Origin: an uncultured Actinomyces sp.
GTDB lineage: Bacteria; Actinomycetota; Actinomycetes; Actinomycetales; Actinomycetaceae
Reading direction: 5' to 3'
Assembly (NCBI GenBank): GCA_938022345.1
Contig: CALIEP010000274.1
Location: 1 to 18,105 of the forward strand
Length of the DNA: 18,105 nt
Positions within the stretch are counted from its first letter, which is position 1; each line of letters starts with the position of its first letter. Positions 6,702 to 13,500 of the stretch are shown here, one piece after another. The notes under the pieces were generated by a model that saw nothing but the letters and a program-made list of their open reading frames with translations, did no database searches and was not told where the DNA came from. Both the position numbers and the translations under genes were made by a program.

Positions 6702-8168
6702 ATGACTTCGCAGCAAGGATCCATGTTTTCGCCCGAAATGGGATACGCAGACCTAGCAGCAACTGGCCAGGCGCTCTCTCCGCTGGACGGTCGCTACCGC
6801 CCTCAGACCAAGGAACTGACTCAGTACCTTTCAGAGGCCGCACTCAATCGAACCCGAATTTTTGTCGAGATTGAGTGGATGATTGAGCTGCTGCGACGGG
6901 GCATCATCGCTCACGCTCCTGAGATCTCTGATGCCGAATTGGACTACCTGCGTGCACTTCCTCAGAATTTCAACGCAGATTCCATTGCCGAACTCGCCCA
7001 GATCGAAGCCGAAACCCGCCACGACGTGAAGGCAGTCGAGTACTACATTGATCATCGCCTTGAGGCAGCGCGCGATGCTCTCGGTCCCACCACCGTACTT
7101 CCCTCGCTTCGTCCGATGGTCCATATTTTTGCGACCTCAGAGGACATCAATAACCTCTCGTATGCCCTCAATGTTCAAGCTGCCGTTCGCCAAGTGTGGT
7201 TGCCTCGTGCACAGGCGCTGCATTCGCGACTTCTTGAATTGGCTCAAAATGGTGCGGATGTTCCCATGCTCGCGCGCACCCACGGGCAACCGGCAACTCC
7301 GGTCACTATGGGTAAGGAATTGGCGGTTTTCGCCTATCGCCTCTCTCGCCAGCTGTCACGAATTGAAGACGCGGAATACTTGGGCAAGATGAACGGAGCC
7401 ACTGGAACTTGGGCTGCTCACCGCGTTGCGCTGCCCCAGGTTCCCTGGCCGCTTCTCACAAAAGATTTTGTGGAGCGCCTCGGTCTGACGTGGAACCCGT
7501 TGACGACTCAGATCGAGTCTCATGACTGGCAAAGCGAACTCTACAGCGATATTTCGCGCTTCGGGCGCATCGCTCATAATCTTTCGACGGATTGCTGGAC
7601 CTACATTTCTTTGGGTTATTTCCATCAAAAGCTTGGTGCGCAAGGGTCAACCGGCTCTTCGACGATGCCGCATAAGGTCAACCCGATTCGTTTTGAGAAT
7701 GCCGAGGCTAATTTTGAGATTTCCTGCGCGCTGTTGGAAACCCTTGCTCAGACTTTGGTGACATCGCGGCTTCAGCGCGATCTGACGGACTCCTCAACTC
7801 AGCGCAATATCGGGGTGGCTTTGGGGCACTCACTTGTTGCGATTGATAATTTGACCCGTGGTTTAGAGGGAATCGAACTGAATTCACAGGTCATGGCTGA
7901 GGAATTGGCACAGCATCCCGAAGTTCTTTCCGAGGCCATCCAGCAGGTCATGCGTCTTGCCTCCCTTGAGGGGCGCGACGGCATGGAGAACCCCTACGAG
8001 CGCATGAAGGAACTGACGCGCGGACACGATATTGATATCCAAAGTCTGCGCGAGTTTGTATCTTCTTTGGATTTACCCGAAGACCAGAAGCAGCGACTCA
8101 TGGAGCTCACTCCTGAGACCTACACGGGTTATGCACCCGATATGGTCGATTGGATCAGCGCAGAATAA
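6702..8168 (+). CDS. purB: Adenylosuccinate lyase
   Basis: This 488-aa enzyme of purine synthesis cleaves SAICAR to AICAR and adenylosuccinate to AMP, releasing fumarate, as a cytosolic homotetramer. The N-terminus has the ALSPLDGRYRPQT segment of the E. coli-type PurB group. The Thr-His catalytic segment ARTHGQPATP is present. The fumarate-lyase signature GSSTMPHKVNP occupies residues 318-328 and carries the mobile-loop serine. The following SRLQRDLTDSSTQRNIGV is also typical of PurB. Length is close to the E. coli enzyme with a slightly longer N-terminus. The ATG at 6702 fits a leaderless transcript; an alternative ATG at 6723 has AAGGAT just upstream. It stands alone on the plus strand within a block of minus-strand accessory genes, and converges with the 201-aa gene across only seven bases. 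Confidence 0.97.
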   Translation: MTSQQGSMFSPEMGYADLAATGQALSPLDGRYRPQTKELTQYLSEAALNRTRIFVEIEWMIELLRRGIIAHAPEISDAELDYLRALPQNFNADSIAELAQIEAETRHDVKAVEYYIDHRLEAARDALGPTTVLPSLRPMVHIFATSEDINNLSYALNVQAAVRQVWLPRAQALHSRLLELAQNGADVPMLARTHGQPATPVTMGKELAVFAYRLSRQLSRIEDAEYLGKMNGATGTWAAHRVALPQVPWPLLTKDFVERLGLTWNPLTTQIESHDWQSELYSDISRFGRIAHNLSTDCWTYISLGYFHQKLGAQGSTGSSTMPHKVNPIRFENAEANFEISCALLETLAQTLVTSRLQRDLTDSSTQRNIGVALGHSLVAIDNLTRGLEGIELNSQVMAEELAQHPEVLSEAIQQVMRLASLEGRDGMENPYERMKELTRGHDIDIQSLREFVSSLDLPEDQKQRLMELTPETYTGYAPDMVDWISAE

Positions 8169-8175
8169 CGCTGGT

Positions 8176-8781
8176 TTAGACCGGTTTCCAGCCACTATCA
8201 AATGCGGGTGCCCCCAAGCGTTCAAAGAGCTCTTCGGGGCGTACCTGTAGGGAAGAGTAGCCCAGAGCGCGCATGTCGACGATGTCCTCATCACCGCACT
8301 GAAGCTTGCCTTCAATGACAATCGGCGCAATTTCGGGATTACGCCATGCTGCCTCTACAGCCGCAGCCAGTAAACCCTGCGCAGCATGCGCACGAAGGTC
8401 TTCCGCTAGCTCTTCGCTGCAAGACGTCATCACTACAGTGAAGCAAACCACGGTTGGTTTCCCAAAGCCTTCGTTAACCTGAACCTCGCAGCGATCGACA
8501 TCCCACGGAGCGGAATTCACATTGCCGTATTCACCTCGCACGACCTGTTTTTCAAGGGTTGAGCGAAGCCTTGCCTCGATCATGCGGGCGAAGCGCTGAG
8601 AGCGCCCTTCCCGATCGCTTGGCCGCAGACGCGTAAGTGCAGCCCCCACTCCAAGCGTTGCGATTCCCATAGCAGCAAGGCCCAGGGGATTAGAAATCCG
8701 TGGGATATCGTCAGAGATGCGCTGGAGCGCAGAGCCATTCATCATTCCCAAGATCCGCTTGAGTGATCTATTCGCTTCCAT
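8176..8781 (-). CDS. Unrecognised 201-aa protein with one possible membrane segment
   Basis: I do not recognise this family. The first 30 residues are polar to amphipathic. One hydrophobic, Gly/Ala-rich segment lies at about residues 32-51 (NPLGLAAMGIATLGVGAAL) and is followed by a basic stretch (RLRPSDREGRSQRFARM), suggesting a membrane anchor. The remaining 130 residues look like a soluble alpha/beta domain with two cysteines close together at the middle (CFTVVMTSC) and an acidic tail ending near FDSGWKPV. The start is well supported by GGGGTGA six bases upstream. It overlaps the end of the upstream hydrolase gene by 14 nt, so it is co-translated with it. A partner, chaperone, modulator or immunity protein for the hydrolase is possible (inference). 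It ends seven bases from the convergent purB with no visible terminator. Confidence 0.8.
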   Translation of the reverse strand: MEANRSLKRILGMMNGSALQRISDDIPRISNPLGLAAMGIATLGVGAALTRLRPSDREGRSQRFARMIEARLRSTLEKQVVRGEYGNVNSAPWDVDRCEVQVNEGFGKPTVVCFTVVMTSCSEELAEDLRAHAAQGLLAAAVEAAWRNPEIAPIVIEGKLQCGDEDIVDMRALGYSSLQVRPEELFERLGAPAFDSGWKPV

Positions 8782-10165
8782 GCGTCACCCCATCGTGATT
8801 GTCATCAGTCTCTTGTGCATTACTGGTGAGTTGCCGAGAATGGATACCTTTCACCCGCGACCAAACCCCCGAATTTGGGTCATCGAGCTCTTGCCAGACG
8901 TCATAGATGCGCACGCGGGTAGGCTCATCGCCCTGTGGGAGCATCGCTTGGAGCGTGCGAACCGCTTGCCCGACCCGATCCCACTGAGTGATGGCACTGC
9001 GACGCTCAAGGTGTCCCACCGTTTCGGTGTATGTCGATGATGAATGCGCATAGTACAGGGCACGCAGTCGTGGCTGAATGAGCTTTCGTCCCACCATGAT
9101 CCGATGGTCGGGAGCACGAGCCGGTGTTCCATCAGTAGATGGAACAACATCCTGATCATGGGCAATATCAACCATGACAACTTCTGGACGAATTCGTGTT
9201 CGCCTGGCGGGAGCTCCCATGGCAAGAATTGCGCGGACATCAATTCCTGTTTCCTGCACGGATAGGCTTCCCAAATTCACCGCGATCAGACCGCCCTGAG
9301 AATGACCGGCAAGCATCACTGGCTCCGTAGCGAAGCCTTCGGGATCAACACCTTCTTCACTCATCGCATGGTGAAGTGCCAGAATAATCCCCGCGCGCAT
9401 AGACGAGGGCATTCCCAATGCCTCTCGAATATTGGCCTCCATGTCTGCCGGGTTGGGAGTTGATGGAGTATCAAAGTGCTGTGTTCCGGGGATCGAAACG
9501 AGCCAACGCCGTGTCTCCCCCTGGCCTACGCGCGTGATTTTGATGGACTGCCCATAGGTTCCAGCCCAGTACATGTCATCGATATCCGCTGCCATATCTT
9601 GGAGCGAGCGCGGCGCCCAAAGACGCTTGACCTGAGAACGCGGCCGCCCTGGAATCTCAATAAAATCCTGGCCACCATCAGAATCAAAATACTTATCTGC
9701 ATGTGCGGTTCCACCGGTCATTTGCCCCAGCGAAGTACCGGCAATGAGCATTCCCGCCATCAGAGCTTCAAAGCCATCACGAGGCGTCACCTGCGCCAAG
9801 CGTTGAAGTTTGCCTGTGCGATCCAGTCCAATGACAGAGTCCAGTGCCGCTGCTGCGTGGACGATTTTCCCGGCACTGCCAGCGATACCACAGAGAACAC
9901 GTACGAAAAGGGTGTCCAATCCGGGGTCCCGGAAGAAGATCGATTGGGATTGTTCTGATACCTGTTCACCCAGACGATCTGACTCCATCCGCAGACGCGA
10001 GCGAATATCCGCTGGAAGAAATCCCAGTGTCGAGGCCCCCGCAACCGCGAGCGCAGAGAACAGTTTGGGTGCAAGCGGGATCACTTTCGCACGCAGGTAG
10101 AGGGAAGTAAAAGAGCCCGGCACACGACGCCGTGCGTAATACGAGCGGTGGTGTTGTCGTCTCAT
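8768..10165 (-). CDS. Alpha/beta-hydrolase, paralogue of the 4694-6325 enzyme
   Basis: A 465-aa serine hydrolase. The core shows an IPGTQ motif near residue 226, the nucleophile elbow GHSQG with Ser289, a candidate acid Asp339 in DQDVVPSTDG, and a candidate His385 in GHLERRS. Motif order, spacing and flanking residues (GTQ, then a P-A/Q-D-M stretch, GHSQGGxIA, D-x-VP-x-x-DG) match the hydrolase at 4694-6325, so the two are paralogues. The N-terminal part differs: very basic (RRRQHHRS/ARRR type) with a hydrophobic segment near residues 30-50 and no WXG-like hairpin or clear cleavable signal peptide. The start at 10165 is chosen for the strong AAGGAGA upstream; a longer frame to 10297 would run through the csoR promoter. 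It overlaps the 201-aa gene downstream. Substrate unknown; lipase or esterase activity is the family expectation. Confidence 0.82.
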   Translation of the reverse strand: MRRQHHRSYYARRRVPGSFTSLYLRAKVIPLAPKLFSALAVAGASTLGFLPADIRSRLRMESDRLGEQVSEQSQSIFFRDPGLDTLFVRVLCGIAGSAGKIVHAAAALDSVIGLDRTGKLQRLAQVTPRDGFEALMAGMLIAGTSLGQMTGGTAHADKYFDSDGGQDFIEIPGRPRSQVKRLWAPRSLQDMAADIDDMYWAGTYGQSIKITRVGQGETRRWLVSIPGTQHFDTPSTPNPADMEANIREALGMPSSMRAGIILALHHAMSEEGVDPEGFATEPVMLAGHSQGGLIAVNLGSLSVQETGIDVRAILAMGAPARRTRIRPEVVMVDIAHDQDVVPSTDGTPARAPDHRIMVGRKLIQPRLRALYYAHSSSTYTETVGHLERRSAITQWDRVGQAVRTLQAMLPQGDEPTRVRIYDVWQELDDPNSGVWSRVKGIHSRQLTSNAQETDDNHDGVTHGSE

Positions 10166-10257
10166 GGCCTCTCCTTCCCTTGGTGCAAGCCTAAGCCCCC
10201 TGACGTGCATCTGCGTCCAGATTGGCTCAACGAGAGTTTCCTCATCTTTATTTCCTA

Positions 10258-10286
10258 TTGACACATATACCCCCCGGGGGTATATT
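10258..10286 (+). promoter_or_regulatory. Promoter of the csoR-copZ-copA operon
   Basis: TTGACA (10258-10263) is a perfect -35 and TATATT (10281-10286) is a five-of-six -10, separated by the ideal 17 bases. Transcription would start near 10293, a few bases before the csoR ribosome-binding site AAGGAG (10296-10301). It is the strongest promoter visible in the window, as expected for one held off by a repressor. Confidence 0.9.
10265..10285 (+). promoter_or_regulatory. CsoR operator (copper-responsive)
   Basis: An inverted repeat ATATACCCCC / GGGGGTATAT around one central C fills the spacer between -35 and -10. CsoR sites are known to be C-run/G-run palindromes of the TACCCC...GGGGTA type. Its position means that apo-CsoR would block RNA polymerase and Cu(I) binding would release it. 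Confidence 0.88.
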
Positions 10287-10308
10287 TCGAAGCGCAAGGA
10301 GTAACACT

Positions 10309-10593
10309 ATGACTCACGGATATACCGAAGAAACCGAGCACTACCTCAAGCGCCTTCGCAGAATTGAAGGCCAGCTGAGGGGGTTGCAACGCATGGTTGC
10401 AGAGGACACCTATTGCATTGATGTCCTCACTCAAATCTCTGCAGTGCAGTCCGCTCTGGACTCCGTCGCATTAGGCCTCCTTGAAGACCACATGAATCAC
10501 TGCGTTCTTCACGCCGCTCAACACAGCGAAGAAGAAGGACGCGAAAAGATCCAAGAAGCCACAAAGGCAATCGCGCGACTGGTGAAGTCCTAA
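10309..10593 (+). CDS. csoR: Copper-sensing transcriptional repressor CsoR
   Basis: A 94-aa all-helical repressor of the CsoR/RcnR family, which binds DNA as a tetramer without copper and lets go when Cu(I) binds. The copper ligands Cys36, His61 and Cys65 are present in the C-x24-H-x3-C arrangement and have the same numbers as in Mycobacterium tuberculosis CsoR (established knowledge). The N-terminal segment KRLRRIEGQLRGLQRMV (14-30) is the conserved basic helix used for DNA contact. The ATG at 10309 is chosen for its AAGGAG at 7 nt spacing; a longer frame would include the operator. It is the first gene of an operon with copZ and copA and controls its own promoter. Confidence 0.96.
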   Translation: MTHGYTEETEHYLKRLRRIEGQLRGLQRMVAEDTYCIDVLTQISAVQSALDSVALGLLEDHMNHCVLHAAQHSEEEGREKIQEATKAIARLVKS

Positions 10594-10644
10594 GCGCACA
10601 CATACGTCTCTCCATTTTTTCCACCACCAAAGAAAGGCGCCATC

Positions 10645-10890
10645 ATGGCACAGGAAATTGATCGCACCGTCGAACTCTCAATCAACGGAATGACCTGCGG
10701 ACACTGCGTCGCATCTGTCACCGAAGAACTGAGCGAGGTCCCCGGCGTCCTGAACGTCGAGGTCATCCTCAACTCCGGCGCAACCTCCAAGGCCACCGTT
10801 GTCACCAACACCGAACTCGATGACAACGCTCTGCGTGACGCTGTTTCCGAGGCCGGCTTCGAACTGGTAGGAATCGCTCGCGATTTATGA
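10645..10890 (+). CDS. copZ: Copper chaperone CopZ (heavy-metal-associated domain)
   Basis: An 81-aa single HMA domain with the Cu(I) site MTCGHC at residues 16-21 (Cys18, Cys21) in the loop after the first strand, and a normal beta-alpha-beta-beta-alpha-beta layout. It buffers cytosolic Cu(I) and hands it to CopA. The Shine-Dalgarno AAAGG lies upstream of the ATG; the 51-base gap after csoR has no terminator. The stop overlaps the first possible copA start as ATGA, and a strong hairpin begins nine bases after the stop. The domain is acidic (ELSEV, NTELDDN), as expected for docking on a basic partner surface. Confidence 0.95.
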   Translation: MAQEIDRTVELSINGMTCGHCVASVTEELSEVPGVLNVEVILNSGATSKATVVTNTELDDNALRDAVSEAGFELVGIARDL

Positions 10891-13406
10891 TCTCCTCATC
10901 CGGGGGCGCCATCAGGTGCCCCCGGGTATCCCATGAACCACACACGACAGAATCGCTCAGAATGACTACCGAAACTCGCCACACATCAACTGATACTGAG
11001 AGTGAGCACTTGGGGGACGGCCTGCTGCGCCGCGCCGCGGATCTACGCAACCGCTTCCTTGTGACCCTCCCCTTCACAATCATCGTTCTGGGACTGTCCA
11101 TGGTTCCTCCACTTCAGTTCCCCGGCTGGCAGTGGGTCGTCGCTTTCGCCTCGCTACCGGTCGTGATCTGGGGTGCCGCACCCTTCCATCGCGCTGCCTT
11201 CCAAGCGGGACGCCACGGATCTTCGACCATGGATACCCTGGTCTCTCTCGGTGTCATCGCCTCGAGCCTGTGGTCGTGGTATGCCCTGCTCTTTGGCGGT
11301 GCAGGCATGATCGGCATGCGCATGCATATGTCGCTCATTCCCGCGAGCAGCCACGCAACGCACGCGGAAATCTACTTCGAGGGTGCCTGCGCAATCGTTA
11401 CTTTCCTTCTGGCCGGCCGTCTGATGGAAGCACGGACGCGCTACCACTCCGGTGATGCCTTGCGTTCTCTTCTTGAGCTCGGCGCGAAGGATGCAATCCT
11501 CGTTGAAGGAAGCGGCACGGATCGTCAGTTCCGCACCATCCCCGCAGCCGAACTTCGCGTCGGAGACCTCTTCCAGGTTCGCCCCGGAGACAAGGTTGCA
11601 ACCGATGGCATCGTTGAAGAGGGCTCCAGTGCCTTGGATACCTCGCTCATGACGGGTGAATCTCTTCCCCGTGAAGTATCCCCCGGCAGCGCGGTCACCG
11701 GTGGCACCCTCAACACCTCGGGAGCATTGATCGTCCGTGCAACCGCCGTTGGCTCCGAAACCCAGCTGGCTCACATCGGGCAGATGATCACCGAGGCCCA
11801 GGCAACGAAAGCTCCAGTCCAACGTCTTGCGGACCGTATTTCCTCGGTCTTCGTTCCGACGATCATTGTGCTTTCCCTTCTGACTTTGGCGGGATGGCTC
11901 ATCGCCGGAGCTGGCGTTCAAAGCGCAATCACCGCTGCCGTTGCAGTGTTGGTTGTTGCCTGCCCCTGCGCTCTTGGTCTGGCTACGCCAACCGCCCTTC
12001 TTGTGGGTTCGGGTAAGGCCGCGCAGATGGGTATCCTCATTTCTTCCGCTGAGGTTCTTGAGCGCACGCGCAGCATCGACACGATCCTCCTTGATAAGAC
12101 CGGCACCTTAACGAAGGGTGCCATGTCATTGGAATCCGTGATCCTCCCCGACGGAAGCGCGAATTATCCCGATGCCCAGGCCGGCGAGGATGCACTCAGC
12201 GTGACCGCCTCGCTGGAATCGGCCTCGGAGCACCCGATTGCCCGCGCGCTGACCGCGGCTGCCCGCGAGCGCGAGCTTCCCTCACACCCAGTTCGCGAGC
12301 TGCGCAACCACCCCGGACTTGGGGTTTCCGCGCTGAGCGAGGACGGCGCACTCCTCCTAGCCGGCCGCGTGAGCTGGCTGGGTGAGCTTGGTATTTCCCT
12401 TCCCCAGTCCGCGCTTTCCGCCATTTCCGAGGCCGAGGCCACGGGAGCGACCGTTGTGGCCAGCGCGCGCGTTGAGGGCTGGCAGGAAACTTCCTCCGCT
12501 GGTGATACGGAATCGACGCAGGCTTCGACACCCACGCAAGAGGACGAGGATGGCGGAATCATCGTTGATATGGCCGTGGGCGGCATGACCTGTGCTTCCT
12601 GCGTTCGCAGAGTTGAGCGCAAGTTGGGCAAGCTCGATGGCGTTCATGCGCAGGTTAACCTGGCAACTGAGAGTGCGCGAATCACCCTCAAACATGATTA
12701 CAGCGATGCTCAGCTTGAAGAGGTTGTGAAGGCAGCGGGTTATGAACCTCAGGTACGTTCACGCCGACTTGCTTCTGCCCAAGCACCCACAGCGACACTC
12801 ACGCCGCAGACACGTGAACTTCCCGAACACCTCGATGGCGTGCTTCTGGGTGCCTTCGTTGTGCGTGACACGGTGAAAGAGTCATCAAAGGATGCGATTG
12901 CCCAGCTCAAAGCCTTGGGAATCACTCCCACTCTGCTCACTGGCGACCATGAATCTGCAGCACGTTTTGTCGCTTCACAGGTGGGGATTGACTCGGTCAT
13001 TGCGGGAGTCCTTCCCGCAGATAAGCGCGATGCGGTGATGCGCCTTCAAGAAGAAGGCCACCAAGTAGCCATGGTGGGTGACGGCGTGAATGACGCGGCA
13101 GCTCTTGCACAGGCCTCAACTCAGGGCTTGGGTATTGCCATGGGTTCGGGTGCCGATAGTGCAATCGCTGTCGCGGATATGACACTGGTGAGCTCAGACC
13201 CAACGATGGCTGCCGCGGCAATTCGTATTTCGCGTGCGACCCTCAAGGTCATCAAAGAGAACCTATTCTGGGCGTTCTTCTACAACGTCATCATGATTCC
13301 GCTCGCGATCTTCGGGCTTCTTAACCCGATGCTTGCTTCGGCTGCGATGGCCATGTCTTCGGTGTGTGTTGTCCTCAACTCCATGAGGCTGCGTCGCGCA
13401 CACTGA
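10887..13406 (+). CDS. copA: Cu(I)-exporting P-type ATPase CopA with HMA domain inserted in the N-domain
   Basis: An 839-aa P1B-1 ATPase that pumps Cu(I) out of the cytosol. In order: a short tail with no HMA domain; helices MA and MB (about 55-105, with the kinked GRHGSSTMDTLVSLG passage); M1-M2 joined by a Met/His-rich outer loop (137-161); the A-domain with TGES (256-259); M4 with the copper-site CPC (359-361); the P-domain DKTGT (403-407); the N-domain with the ATP-site His449-Pro450; the GDGVND hinge (731-736); and M5-M6 with the copper ligands Tyr799, Asn800, Met821 and Ser824-Ser825. All catalytic marks are present, though the usual TGDN reads TGDH (685-688). An HMA domain with MTCASC (567-572) interrupts the N-domain, which is unusual. 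The start at 10887 overlaps the copZ stop; an in-frame ATG at 10962 is equally possible and would leave a hairpin in untranslated RNA. Neither has a good Shine-Dalgarno. Confidence 0.95.
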   Translation: MISSSGGAIRCPRVSHEPHTTESLRMTTETRHTSTDTESEHLGDGLLRRAADLRNRFLVTLPFTIIVLGLSMVPPLQFPGWQWVVAFASLPVVIWGAAPFHRAAFQAGRHGSSTMDTLVSLGVIASSLWSWYALLFGGAGMIGMRMHMSLIPASSHATHAEIYFEGACAIVTFLLAGRLMEARTRYHSGDALRSLLELGAKDAILVEGSGTDRQFRTIPAAELRVGDLFQVRPGDKVATDGIVEEGSSALDTSLMTGESLPREVSPGSAVTGGTLNTSGALIVRATAVGSETQLAHIGQMITEAQATKAPVQRLADRISSVFVPTIIVLSLLTLAGWLIAGAGVQSAITAAVAVLVVACPCALGLATPTALLVGSGKAAQMGILISSAEVLERTRSIDTILLDKTGTLTKGAMSLESVILPDGSANYPDAQAGEDALSVTASLESASEHPIARALTAAARERELPSHPVRELRNHPGLGVSALSEDGALLLAGRVSWLGELGISLPQSALSAISEAEATGATVVASARVEGWQETSSAGDTESTQASTPTQEDEDGGIIVDMAVGGMTCASCVRRVERKLGKLDGVHAQVNLATESARITLKHDYSDAQLEEVVKAAGYEPQVRSRRLASAQAPTATLTPQTRELPEHLDGVLLGAFVVRDTVKESSKDAIAQLKALGITPTLLTGDHESAARFVASQVGIDSVIAGVLPADKRDAVMRLQEEGHQVAMVGDGVNDAAALAQASTQGLGIAMGSGADSAIAVADMTLVSSDPTMAAAAIRISRATLKVIKENLFWAFFYNVIMIPLAIFGLLNPMLASAAMAMSSVCVVLNSMRLRRAH
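10900..10925 (+). promoter_or_regulatory. GC-rich RNA hairpin at the copZ-copA junction
   Basis: CCGGGGGCGCC (10900-10910) pairs with GGTGCCCCCGG (10915-10925), 11 pairs with one G-U, around the tetraloop ATCA. It begins nine bases after the copZ stop and has no T-tract. It may protect copZ mRNA, reduce read-through into copA, or influence translation coupling. Its right arm GCCCCCGGGTAT also partly resembles a CsoR half-palindrome. Confidence 0.65.
12552..12752 (+). other. HMA domain inserted within CopA (residues about 556-622)
   Basis: A complete heavy-metal-associated domain: strand IIVDMAVGGMTCASC with Cys569 and Cys572, helix VRRVERKLGKL, then the ATPase-type VNLATESARITL block and a second helix ending KAAGYE. 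VNLATE is typical of the N-terminal metal-binding domains of CopA proteins and differs from the CopZ of this operon. It is preceded by an acidic Ser/Thr-rich linker (about 532-555) and followed by an Ala/Thr/Pro-rich linker (about 623-647). Confidence 0.88.
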
Positions 13407-13424
13407 AGTATCACTCTCATACGT

Positions 13425-13454
13425 GGTGCCCCCGCGATTTCTCGCGGGGGCACC
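13425..13454. terminator. Hairpin terminator between copA and the convergent DUF2079 gene
   Basis: GGTGCCCCCGCGA (13425-13437) and TCGCGGGGGCACC (13442-13454) form a perfect 13-bp stem with the loop TTTC. It starts 19 bases after the copA stop and lies before the 3' end of the minus-strand gene at 13501. As at 2223-2260 there is no T-tract on either strand. Confidence 0.75.
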
Positions 13455-13500
13455 GTGCGTCTTGACCGATATGACGCTCAATCAATTCCAGTAAAGCGCA

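Noticed and set aside
10166..10297. N-terminal extension of the second hydrolase up to 10297
   Set aside because: It overlaps the csoR promoter region and lacks a ribosome-binding site, whereas the ATG at 10165 has AAGGAGA just upstream.
10222..10308. Longer csoR frame starting at 10222
   Set aside because: It would translate through the promoter and operator, and the ATG at 10309 has a good Shine-Dalgarno and gives the standard CsoR numbering of Cys36/His61/Cys65.
11154..11921. 255-codon minus-strand open frame inside copA
   Set aside because: Antisense to conserved CopA domains, no recognisable motifs, no promoter or ribosome-binding site; a codon-bias shadow.
12477..12827. A frameshift or assembly join as explanation for the HMA insertion in CopA
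   Set aside because: The reading frame is continuous through both linkers, both flanks and the HMA are intact, and the linkers have the flexible composition of natural interdomain segments; an assembly error cannot be fully excluded without reads.
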